NCBI GenBank assembly: GCA_023247345.1
Contig: JAHFGR010000007.1
Span: 1-18,242, forward strand
From: Microcaldota archaeon
Lineage (GTDB): Archaea; Micrarchaeota; Micrarchaeia; Anstonellales; Bilamarchaeaceae
Direction of reading: 5' to 3'
Length of the DNA: 18,242 bases
The position numbers and the translations under genes were made by a program. A model generated the notes under the pieces. It had not been told where the DNA came from. It did not search any database and saw only the letters and a program-made list of their open reading frames with translations. Within the stretch, counting starts at the first letter, position 1; every line of letters begins with the position of its first letter. Positions 1 through 6,856 of the stretch are shown one piece after another.

Positions 1-482
1 CCATTTTTGTCAATAAGATATTTTGCTGGCCAATACCGAGTGTCATATGCATTCCAAGTTGCGTGATCGCTGTCCAATACTATCGGATACTTCAAACCGT
101 TTTCTTCTACTGCTTTTTTAACATTATTATAATCCTTTTCAAATTCGAATTCCGGGGAATGCACGCCGATTATTTGCAATCCATCGTCTCGATATTTCTC
201 ATCCCATTGTTTGAGATATGGCAAAGTACGAATACAATTTATGCAAGTATAAGTCCAAAAATCAATAAGAATAACCTTTTTACCAACAAAATCAGCGAGT
301 TTTATCTCCTTACCATCTGTGTTTATGTATCCTTTAATGCCTTGCAGTTCGGGCGCTTTTTTTCCTGTTGTAATATCGCCTTTAGTCAATCCTAAAACTT
401 GCGAGTTCGGATTTAGTATCAACCAAATACCGATAACCAAGATTAGAACAAACACAATAATGACTTTATCAGCAGTTTCCAT
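1..482 (-). CDS. Membrane-anchored thioredoxin-like (TlpA/DipZ-type) protein, 3' end outside window
   Basis: I translated the minus strand from the ATG at 482-480. It stays open for 160 codons to the left edge, so the C-terminus is missing. It begins METADKVIIV, followed by one hydrophobic helix (about residues 7-23) that should act as an uncleaved anchor. A thioredoxin-like domain follows, with FWTYTCINCIR at residues 75-85. The CxxC pair is C80/C83, and the WTY.C.NC.R setting is typical of the extracytoplasmic thioredoxin-like domains of the TlpA/AhpC type that occur with or fused to CcdA (DipZ proteins). The start codon directly follows the CcdA stop (TGA then ATG), so translation is probably coupled. 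Likely role: an extracytoplasmic thiol-disulfide oxidoreductase fed electrons by CcdA. The family call is firm; the substrate is unknown. Confidence 0.85.
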   Translation of the reverse strand, partial: METADKVIIVFVLILVIGIWLILNPNSQVLGLTKGDITTGKKAPELQGIKGYINTDGKEIKLADFVGKKVILIDFWTYTCINCIRTLPYLKQWDEKYRDDGLQIIGVHSPEFEFEKDYNNVKKAVEENGLKYPIVLDSDHATWNAYDTRYWPAKYLIDKN

Positions 483-1196
483 TCAAGCACCAAGGTAGCT
501 ACCAGCAGCTGCGAGATTTGCGAGCTTTACCAGCTGGCCAGTAAATACTAAGTAAGCTATAATTATTAGAAGAATACCCATAGCCTTGTTGAAGTAGCTC
601 ATAAATTTTCCATGCTTTCTTATAACTTCGTTTGCCTGCGCTGTGAACGCACCAACAAGCAAAAATGGTATGCCCAATCCTGCTGCGTATGCTAATAAAA
701 GTGTAAACGCGCTGCCAGGTTGGGTAAGCGCTAGCGTAAACACGCTGCCTAATATTGCGCCAACACAAGGCGTCCAGCTAACCGCGAACGTTGCGCCAAA
801 AATAAAAGATGTCAAATATGCGTAGCGCGTTTTAGTCGGAGTTAATTTATATTCTCGCTCCAGAAACCAGACTTTTATTATTCCAAGAGTAAAAAGGCCG
901 AATATAAAAATCAAAATCCCACCGATTTTGCTTATTGTCTGCATTAAATCGAACGAAATATTTGTCAGCACGCCATTTATCGCAATACCGAACGCGCTGA
1001 ATAAAACCACAAATCCAAGAACAAAGAAAAAACTATTGAGGAAAACTTTAATTCTATCATCCGCTCTAGTTGTCCCATCTCTAAGACTAACTCCACCAAG
1101 ATAAGATAGAAAAGCCGGGATAAGCGGAAGCACACACGGTGATAAAAAGCTCGCTAATCCAGCAAGAAATGCTGCTACAAATGTTATTTCAACCAT
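483..1196 (-). CDS. ccdA: CcdA/DsbD-type thiol-disulfide electron transporter
   Basis: A 237-residue polytopic membrane protein with about six hydrophobic segments, the usual size of CcdA. The two family cysteines are visible: C21 in FLSPCVLPL (helix 1) and C144 in SWTPCVGAIL (helix 4). Family members pass electrons from cytoplasmic thioredoxin through this cysteine pair to extracytoplasmic thioredoxin-like proteins. Here it sits between two such partners: a lipoprotein upstream whose stop lies 4 nt before this start, and an anchored thioredoxin-like protein whose ATG follows this stop directly. The arrangement is a complete split DsbD/DipZ system. The ATG at 1196 is the natural start, because the first helix begins immediately after it. 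Confidence 0.93.
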   Translation of the reverse strand: MVEITFVAAFLAGLASFLSPCVLPLIPAFLSYLGGVSLRDGTTRADDRIKVFLNSFFFVLGFVVLFSAFGIAINGVLTNISFDLMQTISKIGGILIFIFGLFTLGIIKVWFLEREYKLTPTKTRYAYLTSFIFGATFAVSWTPCVGAILGSVFTLALTQPGSAFTLLLAYAAGLGIPFLLVGAFTAQANEVIRKHGKFMSYFNKAMGILLIIIAYLVFTGQLVKLANLAAAGSYLGA

Positions 1197-1200
1197 AAAA

Positions 1201-1770
1201 CTAACTGCCTCCAGCCTCCCTTATATTCGATATTATTTCATCCTTTAAAATCGGTGATAAACTTCGGTAAGAGACATCTCCTTTTTTATTTAGTATAATA
1301 GTAGTGTGTTGGTAAGCAACACCAAATTTCCTTGCAGCAGCACGATCTTCATCAGTAGTATTATCATCATTGAAATGTACTTCGAAACCAACAACATCAT
1401 CAAATTTCATTTCATCAAAAGCATCAAGAATTGTCGGGCGCTCCTTCTTGCATATTGGGCACCACGTAGCATAGAAATAGAGGTAAATAACTTTATTCTC
1501 ATTGCGTGCTTTATTGAAAGTTGCTTCAGTATACCTTAGGTATGAAGTAGTGTTTCCTGCAATTTTTTCACTACTAGCTGCTTTTTCAGTACCATGATTA
1601 TTTTCTTTAATCGCTTTTTCTTCAGCTGCTCTTTCTTCTGCAGTTTCCCCATTGTCATCATCTTCAAAACTTTTATTAATTTTCATGTTTTCATTTCTTG
1701 TCTGTGTCCCAGTAGCGCAACCAAATAATAAGATCATCATTGCCAGTACAAAAATAAATAACGCCTTCAT
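1201..1770 (-). CDS. Thioredoxin-fold lipoprotein with a CPIC active site
   Basis: A protein of 189 residues. I start it at the ATG at 1770, which has an AAAGGTGAT ribosome-binding site just upstream; a longer in-frame reading from 1800 overlaps the previous gene. The N-terminus MKALFIFVLAMMILLFGC is a lipoprotein signal peptide with the lipid-modified cysteine at C18. A charged, low-complexity linker rich in Glu, Lys and Asn follows (about residues 25-70). The thioredoxin-like domain carries ATWCPICKKE (C104/C107) and VAYQHTTIILNKKG near the cis-Pro position, although the canonical cis-proline itself is not obvious. It is a membrane-tethered thiol reductase or oxidase outside the cell, most likely reduced by the CcdA encoded next. 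Confidence 0.87.
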   Translation of the reverse strand: MKALFIFVLAMMILLFGCATGTQTRNENMKINKSFEDDDNGETAEERAAEEKAIKENNHGTEKAASSEKIAGNTTSYLRYTEATFNKARNENKVIYLYFYATWCPICKKERPTILDAFDEMKFDDVVGFEVHFNDDNTTDEDRAAARKFGVAYQHTTIILNKKGDVSYRSLSPILKDEIISNIREAGGS

Positions 1771-1781
1771 AATATCACCTT

Positions 1782-2072
1782 TTACATACACGGTTTCCAA
1801 GTTATATAAAACAATGCGCTTAAGCCGAGCATTTCTAGAACATTAAGCGCTAAAATTGGTTCAGCTACAGTATAAGAGCATCTCTCCATTATTCCTGCGT
1901 GAAAATAAAATGCAGCTATATTCTGGACTAAAAGCAATGCAGCAAAAACAATTAGACCTGTACAGAATTTTGATTTCAACATCTTGTAGTTGCGGACATA
2001 AATATAAAGCAAAGCAATCAAGATCGCAGTACTGAAAAATGTTGCCAGCAAAGCCCATTCCATCGTATTCAT
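1782..2072 (-). CDS. Small three-helix membrane protein of unknown function
   Basis: A 96-residue hydrophobic protein starting MNTMEWALLATFF, with three predicted membrane helices (about residues 5-25, 37-56 and 72-90) and a short basic loop between the first two. The ATG at 2072 is preferred because GGTGAT lies 4 nt upstream of it. I do not recognise a named family. Its place between a winged-helix regulator and the thioredoxin/CcdA genes, 11 nt before the lipoprotein start, suggests the same operon. Small membrane proteins next to ArsR-like regulators are common in archaea, so it could be a membrane partner or sensor of the regulator; that is inference. Confidence 0.7.
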   Translation of the reverse strand: MNTMEWALLATFFSTAILIALLYIYVRNYKMLKSKFCTGLIVFAALLLVQNIAAFYFHAGIMERCSYTVAEPILALNVLEMLGLSALFYITWKPCM

Positions 2073-2119
2073 AATTATCACCTACCTGACTTTATTTATT
2101 AGTCTTTTCCCAAATGCCA

Positions 2120-2176
2120 GGAACCTACGGTTCCAGAGAACTTCGTTCTCTAGCTCTCCAAAAGCCTTCGCTTTTG
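2120..2176 (-). repeat. Cluster of three short perfect hairpins between operon genes
   Basis: Three inverted repeats lie head to tail: GGAACC-TAC-GGTTCC (2120-2134), AGAGAAC-TTC-GTTCTCT (2135-2151) and CAAAAGC-CTTC-GCTTTTG (2159-2176). Read in the direction of the surrounding minus-strand operon, the loops are GAAG, GAA and GTA. The stem sequences differ but the design is constant, and it matches the four-hairpin insertion at 9376-9464. The cluster fills the gap between the winged-helix gene and the membrane-protein gene. It could be a palindromic mobile element, or an RNA structure that sets relative expression in the operon. Confidence 0.8.
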
Positions 2177-2199
2177 CAGATCCTAGCGCAACCTCCCTT

Positions 2200-2505
2200 T
2201 TAAACTTCTTCATCCTCTAGTTTTTTCCAGATTTTTTCAAAAACCTTTATTTTTTGTTTGGCAAAATCCGTAAGATAATAAAGCTCGCCATATTTTTTTT
2301 CCTGCGAAATACGGACTAGTCCGTTTTCAACTAGAATTTCAAGATGGTGCTTAATTGTTTTATAATCGAGTCCGAGTTTTTGGGTAAGTTGATTTGCATT
2401 ACACGGCCTGTCTGATAAAGTATAAAGAATGTATAATCTATTTGGCCCGCCCTTTGTCCCAGCAACTAGATGCCAAAGCACATTGTCTGATTGTTCAAAT
2501 ACCAT
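2200..2505 (-). CDS. Winged helix-turn-helix (ArsR-like) transcription regulator
   Basis: A 101-residue protein. A winged-HTH domain spans about residues 15-85: GPNRLYILYTLSDRPCNANQ (helices 1-2), LGLDYKTIKHHLEILVENGL (recognition helix and following turn), then the wing VRISQEKKYGELYYLTD. It has no ligand-binding domain, and I see no cysteine cluster for metal or redox sensing beyond one Cys in the HTH. A TATA-like TTTAAATA lies on the minus strand at 2526-2533, about 25 nt before the ATG, so the message is probably leaderless. As first gene of the redox operon it probably controls that operon, including itself; this is inferred from position. Confidence 0.85.
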   Translation of the reverse strand: MVFEQSDNVLWHLVAGTKGGPNRLYILYTLSDRPCNANQLTQKLGLDYKTIKHHLEILVENGLVRISQEKKYGELYYLTDFAKQKIKVFEKIWKKLEDEEV

Positions 2506-2525
2506 CGAAAGTTATCGCTCGGCAA

Positions 2526-2533
2526 TATTTAAA
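2526..2533 (-). promoter_or_regulatory. TATA-like box of the regulator/redox operon
   Basis: The minus strand reads TTTAAATA centred about 25 nt before the ATG at 2505. That is the spacing expected of an archaeal TATA box serving a leaderless transcript. Confidence 0.5.
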
Positions 2534-2562
2534 AAGAAAGCCCAAAATTAGAAAAAAAAGAA

Positions 2563-3495
2563 TTATCCGCTTTCATTCAGCGGAGCGAACATGTAGGTTG
2601 TCTTTATTGTTGCGCCATCTTTTAGGGCGAATGAAGATGTTGCCATCGATTCTGGCTTTGTTGCTGAGGCTAGATTTTCGTCAGCATTTATAACCGTAAT
2701 AATATCTCCGTTTCTTGCTGAACTTAATCTGATAGGTCTATCAATTCCTCTTAAACTAAGCATCTCGGTATCTGTTGGCATAACATTCACATATTTGCCT
2801 GAATAAACATTCTCCCCAACTATTTTCTGAACCTTCACAACATGCGATGCCGGATCTGTAATACAAGCTAGAAATACCGGTTCTTTCTCCGATACGAGGT
2901 GGTCACCCAATACAAATCCAGCTGCAATTACCGCTTCGCGATCATGGGCATTGACTGCTGCTTCAAAAGTGCGGTGAGCATTGTACATTATCGGGTGATG
3001 GCCGAAAAACATCATCAGTGGAGACATCATAAATATAGTGCGAATATCTGGCTCCGTACTCAAAGATCGCAAAGATGTTCTCGCAAGCCTTTTTTCATAC
3101 CCTGTTTTATCAGTTTTATTGCGCTTACATATATCAACAGCGCAGCTCAGCATACCTGTAGCAAGAACATTATCTCCTTTTGCCTCTGCTTCTGCTATTG
3201 CTTCATCTAAGGCACGTAAGGCTAATGTTATGAGTGTGCCTTTTTCCGGATCATCTTTCATTGTATCTAATATTCTTTCATAAACCATTGCAGCAGCTTC
3301 AAAATCTTTAGAACCCATCCAAAGTTTCGCCTGCCCCAAAGCGAATTTATTTACTTCTGGTTTGCTAGGACCTTCAGCCAAATCGCTATATCGTGCCAGA
3401 GCAATTGCCATTACTCTTTTATCAACGTGCAAATTTTCAGCGCATTTTACACCGAGTTGAACTTGTTTAAGATTTAATTTCAAAACTTCTCCCAT
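2563..3495 (-). CDS. Protein of unknown function with a helical-repeat-like N-terminal half
   Basis: A 310-residue soluble protein with no signal peptide or membrane helix. The start is supported by a strong Shine-Dalgarno sequence (AGGAGGG) 6 nt before the ATG. Residues 1-150 are almost all amphipathic helix, with Ala-rich pairs such as FALGQAKLWMGSKDFEAAAM that resemble TPR-like repeats. A Met-rich stretch (IFMMSPLMMFFGHHPIMYNA, about 154-173) follows. The C-terminal ~100 residues look beta-rich (VVKVQKIVGENVYSGKYVNV and after). I do not recognise the family. The gene lies behind another unknown gene on the same strand with a 75-nt gap; that gap holds a TATA-like stretch, so it may have its own promoter. 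Confidence 0.75.
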   Translation of the reverse strand: MGEVLKLNLKQVQLGVKCAENLHVDKRVMAIALARYSDLAEGPSKPEVNKFALGQAKLWMGSKDFEAAAMVYERILDTMKDDPEKGTLITLALRALDEAIAEAEAKGDNVLATGMLSCAVDICKRNKTDKTGYEKRLARTSLRSLSTEPDIRTIFMMSPLMMFFGHHPIMYNAHRTFEAAVNAHDREAVIAAGFVLGDHLVSEKEPVFLACITDPASHVVKVQKIVGENVYSGKYVNVMPTDTEMLSLRGIDRPIRLSSARNGDIITVINADENLASATKPESMATSSFALKDGATIKTTYMFAPLNESG

Positions 3496-3570
3496 AAATA
3501 ATCCCTCCTATGTATATTAGTACCAACTTTATTCTGTGGTAAAAGGTTTTTAAATGTATTTATTAGATCC

Positions 3571-4419
3571 TTAATCTACAGAAACAATTTCATGCGCCTT
3601 TACAAGCATTATGCCTGCGCCTGATTCGATTACTGCATTTTCAATATGTCCGCCATTCTTCCATCTGTCGTATGTTATAACATGACTATGAATTGAAGTA
3701 TAAGAGCTTGCATCAAAGCTAACAACAATAAAACCATCAAATCTGCCATTTGATTTTATCCATACAACATCTGAGCCTTCCTGCCTATCATGAGTGAATG
3801 CCCTGCCTTGCTTCGGACCTCTTGGTTTTAAAGGCCTGAATTGAATCTCGCCCAAACTTCCCCTAATTATTGCAAAAAACTTTCCTTGCCATTGCGGAAC
3901 TTCTTTGAGAATTTCTGTCAGCATTGCTCTTGCGCTCAACTCACCCAAATAAAGTGTATCTTCTGTGTCCATTTCATTTCTATTAGTAGAAAGCATAAAT
4001 TGGCCTATTGGGTAAATGTAAACTGATCCTGGACCTGGAACAAAAAACGCTTCATTTCCGCAATTTTTTCTTTCTACTGTTATTGGTAAAAGTGATCTAC
4101 CATGTTCGGTAAAGCCTTGCGTGTCTAACATCCCACCATTACGCTCTCCTAATGCAGTAATATCAAACCAAAGTCTTCCTGTTGTATCGCTTCCAGTGCC
4201 TAATCCACATACTAATTGAACTCGTATCCCTTGTCCGTTAACTCTGTCTATTGCAGCTTCGATTGGCATAGGTCGGATAAGGTCTATTCTGCCGGTTTTG
4301 AAAGCATCAAGATTTCCTTTAAATCCCATATCGAGTTGCACTCGTCTTCTATTGGTTGAAAGTGCTGCTTGGGATTCAATAGAATACGGGGCTTTAGCTA
4401 GTCTTTGGACCAATGTCAT
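3571..4419 (-). CDS. Protein of unknown function, beta-rich
   Basis: A 282-residue protein, predicted soluble, with no signal peptide or membrane segment. The composition is rich in Gly, aromatic and beta-forming residues (GRLWFDITALGERNGG; FFVPGPGSVYIYPIGQFML; GRFDGFIVVSFDASSYTSIH). I see no catalytic motif I can name. HSHVITYDRW near residues 241-250 contains a His-x-His pair, but without the rest of a metal site. It starts at the ATG at 4419 and is divergent from the toxin-antitoxin operon. A minus-strand TATA-like ATTTTATATA at 4469-4478 could give a short leader. It may share a process with the next gene on the same strand, but only position supports that. Confidence 0.75.
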   Translation of the reverse strand: MTLVQRLAKAPYSIESQAALSTNRRRVQLDMGFKGNLDAFKTGRIDLIRPMPIEAAIDRVNGQGIRVQLVCGLGTGSDTTGRLWFDITALGERNGGMLDTQGFTEHGRSLLPITVERKNCGNEAFFVPGPGSVYIYPIGQFMLSTNRNEMDTEDTLYLGELSARAMLTEILKEVPQWQGKFFAIIRGSLGEIQFRPLKPRGPKQGRAFTHDRQEGSDVVWIKSNGRFDGFIVVSFDASSYTSIHSHVITYDRWKNGGHIENAVIESGAGIMLVKAHEIVSVD

Positions 4420-4491
4420 AGAAATTCACTATCTTATGTTGTAGCAAATGGCTTTTAAATGGTGTTGCTATATAAAATCTGAACAAATGGT

Positions 4492-4499
4492 TTTATATA
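4492..4499 (+). promoter_or_regulatory. TATA-like box of the toxin-antitoxin operon
   Basis: TTTATATA lies about 35 nt before the antitoxin ATG at 4530. It would place transcription start near 4520, just before or at the GGTGAT ribosome-binding site (4521-4526). Confidence 0.5.
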
Positions 4500-4529
4500 C
4501 GTATGTATAATAGACATATAGGTGATTAT

Positions 4530-4775
4530 ATGGCGTATACAACAATCCAGATTAGAGAAGAAACCAGAGAAAAACTTGCAAAGTTGAAAACTTATGAACG
4601 AGAAACATACGACGAATTACTTAATCTGTTGATGGAGCTCGTACCATTTGGGGACGATGAAGGAGAATACACGGAAGAATTCAAGATTTCCTTGCTACGT
4701 GGGTTGAAAGACATAAAACATGGCAGAACTTATTCAGATGAAGATGTAAGAAAAAGCTTGGGGATAAAACGATGA
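4530..4775 (+). CDS. Antitoxin of a type II toxin-antitoxin pair
   Basis: An 81-residue protein beginning MAYTTIQIREETREKLAKLK. The ATG at 4530 is chosen over one at 4503 because GGTGAT lies 3 nt upstream and because the strand pattern TTIQIREETREKLAKL then begins at once, as in ribbon-helix-helix DNA-binding antitoxins. The linker contains an acidic stretch (FGDDEGEYTEE). The C-terminal tail HGRTYSDEDVRKSLGIKR resembles the toxin-wrapping ends of RelB-type antitoxins. Its stop overlaps the toxin start (ATGA), which is typical of these operons. It should neutralise the toxin and repress the shared promoter. Confidence 0.85.
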   Translation: MAYTTIQIREETREKLAKLKTYERETYDELLNLLMELVPFGDDEGEYTEEFKISLLRGLKDIKHGRTYSDEDVRKSLGIKR

Positions 4776-5044
4776 GTTTTTCTTTGAACTTCAAGATCAA
4801 GTATTCAGAAGAAGCACTTGAGCAGCTTAAAAAGCTTGATAACAGCGTTGCAAAGAGAATACTTGATAAATTAGATTCAACTATTGAAAATCCAATGCAT
4901 TTTTTTGAGCGATTGGTTGGAAGGGAAGATTATAAATTTAGAATTGGAGATTACAGAGTAATAGCAAAGATCCTTCATAATGAAAAGATAATTTTTGTTT
5001 GGTCATTGGGCCACAGAAAAAATATTTACAAAAATCTGGGATAA
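4772..5044 (+). CDS. RelE/ParE-superfamily toxin
   Basis: A 90-residue basic protein. Family features run in order: helix EEALEQLKKLDNSVAKRILDKL, the NPMHFFERLVG turn, the strand YKFRIGDYRVIAKI, and the closing IIFVWSLGHRKNIYKNL. Gly-x-Tyr-Arg-Val followed by a late His-Arg is the usual RelE arrangement. RelE toxins cleave mRNA on the ribosome, whereas ParE relatives act on gyrase. The archaeal-type pattern and the paired antitoxin favour a RelE-type RNase, but activity cannot be read from sequence alone. Start and antitoxin stop overlap by 4 nt. The next gene begins 2 nt after this stop, which is unusual for a toxin-antitoxin pair. Confidence 0.87.
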   Translation: MSFSLNFKIKYSEEALEQLKKLDNSVAKRILDKLDSTIENPMHFFERLVGREDYKFRIGDYRVIAKILHNEKIIFVWSLGHRKNIYKNLG

Positions 5045-5046
5045 AT

Positions 5047-5940
5047 ATGAAAATTTATATAACCGGAGCAAGCGGTCGTCTTGGAAAAGCAGTAATGCGT
5101 TTATTGCCGCAAGCAATTCCAATTAATTTAAGGGATGACAAACTAAATTTGAAAAAAGAAATTGCAGATGCTACACACGTTATTCATCTAGCTGGCTCAC
5201 TCGCATTTGATAATAGAAAAGAATTATGGCAAGGAAATTATGAACTTACAAAAAGAGTAGTTGCTGCCTTGCCAAAAAATGCGTGCATAGTTTATGCAAG
5301 TTCAATTTCTGTTTATGGTAAAAAGCTTGCCAAATTGCCTGCAAACGAGTTAACTCCATGCTATCCTGATACTGAATATGCAAAAAGCAAATATGCAGCC
5401 GAGCAACTAGTAGCAAGCCATGGCAACTACGCCGCGCTTCGAATAGGTCCGATATACGGCACTGACTTTAGTGATTATTTCAAGATGATCGATATTCTGA
5501 AAAAAGGCAAAATACAAATAATTGGCCATGGGAAAAACCACGTACCATTTGTTCATGTTGACGACGTCGCAAAGGCAATTAAAAATTCGCTAAATGTCCA
5601 AAATGGAGTTTATCTGATCAGCAGCAATTCGCTTAGGCAGGAAGAAATATTTAAGCTAGTATGTGAGAAGCTTGGCATCGTGCCACCAAAACGCAAGATA
5701 AATAAGAATATCGCAGAAATATTACTAAGGCTTACGCGACCAATCAGAAAATTAATGGGAAAAGGAGAATTTCTCACAGCAGAGCATATAAATATTCTTG
5801 CAAACGACCGAGTATTTGATTGCTCTAAGGCTAAAAAATATTTGAAATTTAAACCAAGAAAAACAGAAGATGGGATAAAAGAAATCGTTGATTTATACCT
5901 GGAATCTAGAAAAAATAAAGAAAAGCATATCTTGGGATGA
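5047..5940 (+). CDS. NAD(P)-dependent epimerase/dehydratase (extended SDR family)
   Basis: A 297-residue protein. The nucleotide-binding motif TGASGRLG (residues 6-13) opens the Rossmann fold. HVIHLAG (44-50), SSISVYG (85-91) and the catalytic pair Y111-x3-K115 (YAKSK) complete an extended short-chain dehydrogenase of the nucleotide-sugar epimerase type. HVPFVHVDDVAKAI (about 174-187) is the family's substrate-domain signature. The ATG at 5047 is right because TGASGRLG sits at the normal distance from it; an earlier in-frame start would run into the toxin gene. The substrate is probably a nucleotide sugar or similar. It lies 2 nt behind the toxin stop and is probably co-transcribed with it. 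Confidence 0.87.
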   Translation: MKIYITGASGRLGKAVMRLLPQAIPINLRDDKLNLKKEIADATHVIHLAGSLAFDNRKELWQGNYELTKRVVAALPKNACIVYASSISVYGKKLAKLPANELTPCYPDTEYAKSKYAAEQLVASHGNYAALRIGPIYGTDFSDYFKMIDILKKGKIQIIGHGKNHVPFVHVDDVAKAIKNSLNVQNGVYLISSNSLRQEEIFKLVCEKLGIVPPKRKINKNIAEILLRLTRPIRKLMGKGEFLTAEHINILANDRVFDCSKAKKYLKFKPRKTEDGIKEIVDLYLESRKNKEKHILG

Positions 5941-5983
5941 AAACCTTTTGTCAAAGAAGGCATAAGGAGAAAAAGGGGTTCAA

Positions 5984-6853
5984 ATGAAAATTTTTGATCT
6001 AACAAACCAGAAAGATAAAGAAACGCTCAAAAAGGAGCTAGTGTATTTCGAAAAAGCAATAGATAAGACTGATTTTGAATTAACAAAATTAATGTCCTGG
6101 CAGCTAGGCTACTGTAAGGAATTACTTGCAAGAAAGGATGGAATTGAAGACAAATTAATGGTCTACGGCGCAGCGGATAAATTCACCGAACGTATAGAAA
6201 AGCCGTCTCCGGTTCAGCTTAGCGAGATATACGACATTGAAAACGATGTTAAGGAAATCAAGAGGCAAGGTTACGAGATTATCGGTGGTCTAGGGGGGTT
6301 TTCCTTTAATAATGGGCGCTATGCTGGCGAGCTGATATTTTTGCCTGGTGGTAGCTGCATGCGTGTGCATATAGATCATAACAAACATACGGCAATGATG
6401 GTTGCACCAATGAATATCTACCCTCTTTGCGTTTTCACAGCTAGAAAGGAAACAGAAGGCGCAGGTAATAGAACATTTATTGTTGTTTTCGAAAAAGGCG
6501 AAAAAGTAACAGCCGCTATGGACAAACTCACTATGCTTGTAAGCGATAACAAAAAGACAATTACCGGGATAATTAGCGGTAATCTTTCTGAAATTAGTGG
6601 ATATATATTCAGTAGCGCATCTCCGAAAACTGTTCTTACTGAATATGCGCTTAAGGAAAATAAAAATATGTTTTTGTACCAGGCATTGCTGGCAGACAAC
6701 ATCAAAGGCTTCCAGCGCACAGTACATACGCATGGCTTTGAAGCTGCTAAATTCGGCGAGCCGCATGCTTTTGGAGCGCATATTCACAATGCGAGTGTTA
6801 ATAATTTTGCTATAGGAGTTTTTGTAGTTGCTGGAGAAATAGAACAGAAATAA
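5984..6853 (+). CDS. Protein of unknown function
   Basis: A 289-residue soluble protein starting MKIFDLTNQ, with a purine-rich ribosome-binding region (GGAG...GGGG) within 30 nt upstream. The first ~90 residues are helical. The middle is beta-rich and glycine-rich (YEIIGGLGGFSFNNGRYAGE; LIFLPGGSCMRVHIDHNKH). The C-terminal part has several histidines (TVHTHGFEAA, EPHAFGAHIHNAS), which could bind a metal, but I cannot match a known motif. It follows the epimerase gene by 43 nt and may share its transcript. It ends 3 nt before a convergent gene. Confidence 0.75.
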   Translation: MKIFDLTNQKDKETLKKELVYFEKAIDKTDFELTKLMSWQLGYCKELLARKDGIEDKLMVYGAADKFTERIEKPSPVQLSEIYDIENDVKEIKRQGYEIIGGLGGFSFNNGRYAGELIFLPGGSCMRVHIDHNKHTAMMVAPMNIYPLCVFTARKETEGAGNRTFIVVFEKGEKVTAAMDKLTMLVSDNKKTITGIISGNLSEISGYIFSSASPKTVLTEYALKENKNMFLYQALLADNIKGFQRTVHTHGFEAAKFGEPHAFGAHIHNASVNNFAIGVFVVAGEIEQK

Positions 6854-6856
6854 CTA

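Noticed and set aside
63..395. A plus-strand 110-residue frame at the left edge.
   Set aside because: It lies opposite the thioredoxin-like gene on the minus strand, whose CxxC motif and coupled start identify the real coding strand.
2117..2180. A rho-independent style terminator after the regulator gene.
   Set aside because: Three stems in a row with no T tract on the transcribed strand do not look like a terminator, and the downstream genes seem to belong to the same operon.
4503..4529. A longer antitoxin starting at 4503.
   Set aside because: That ATG lies almost on the TATA-like box, while the ATG at 4530 has GGTGAT directly upstream and begins the DNA-binding strand.
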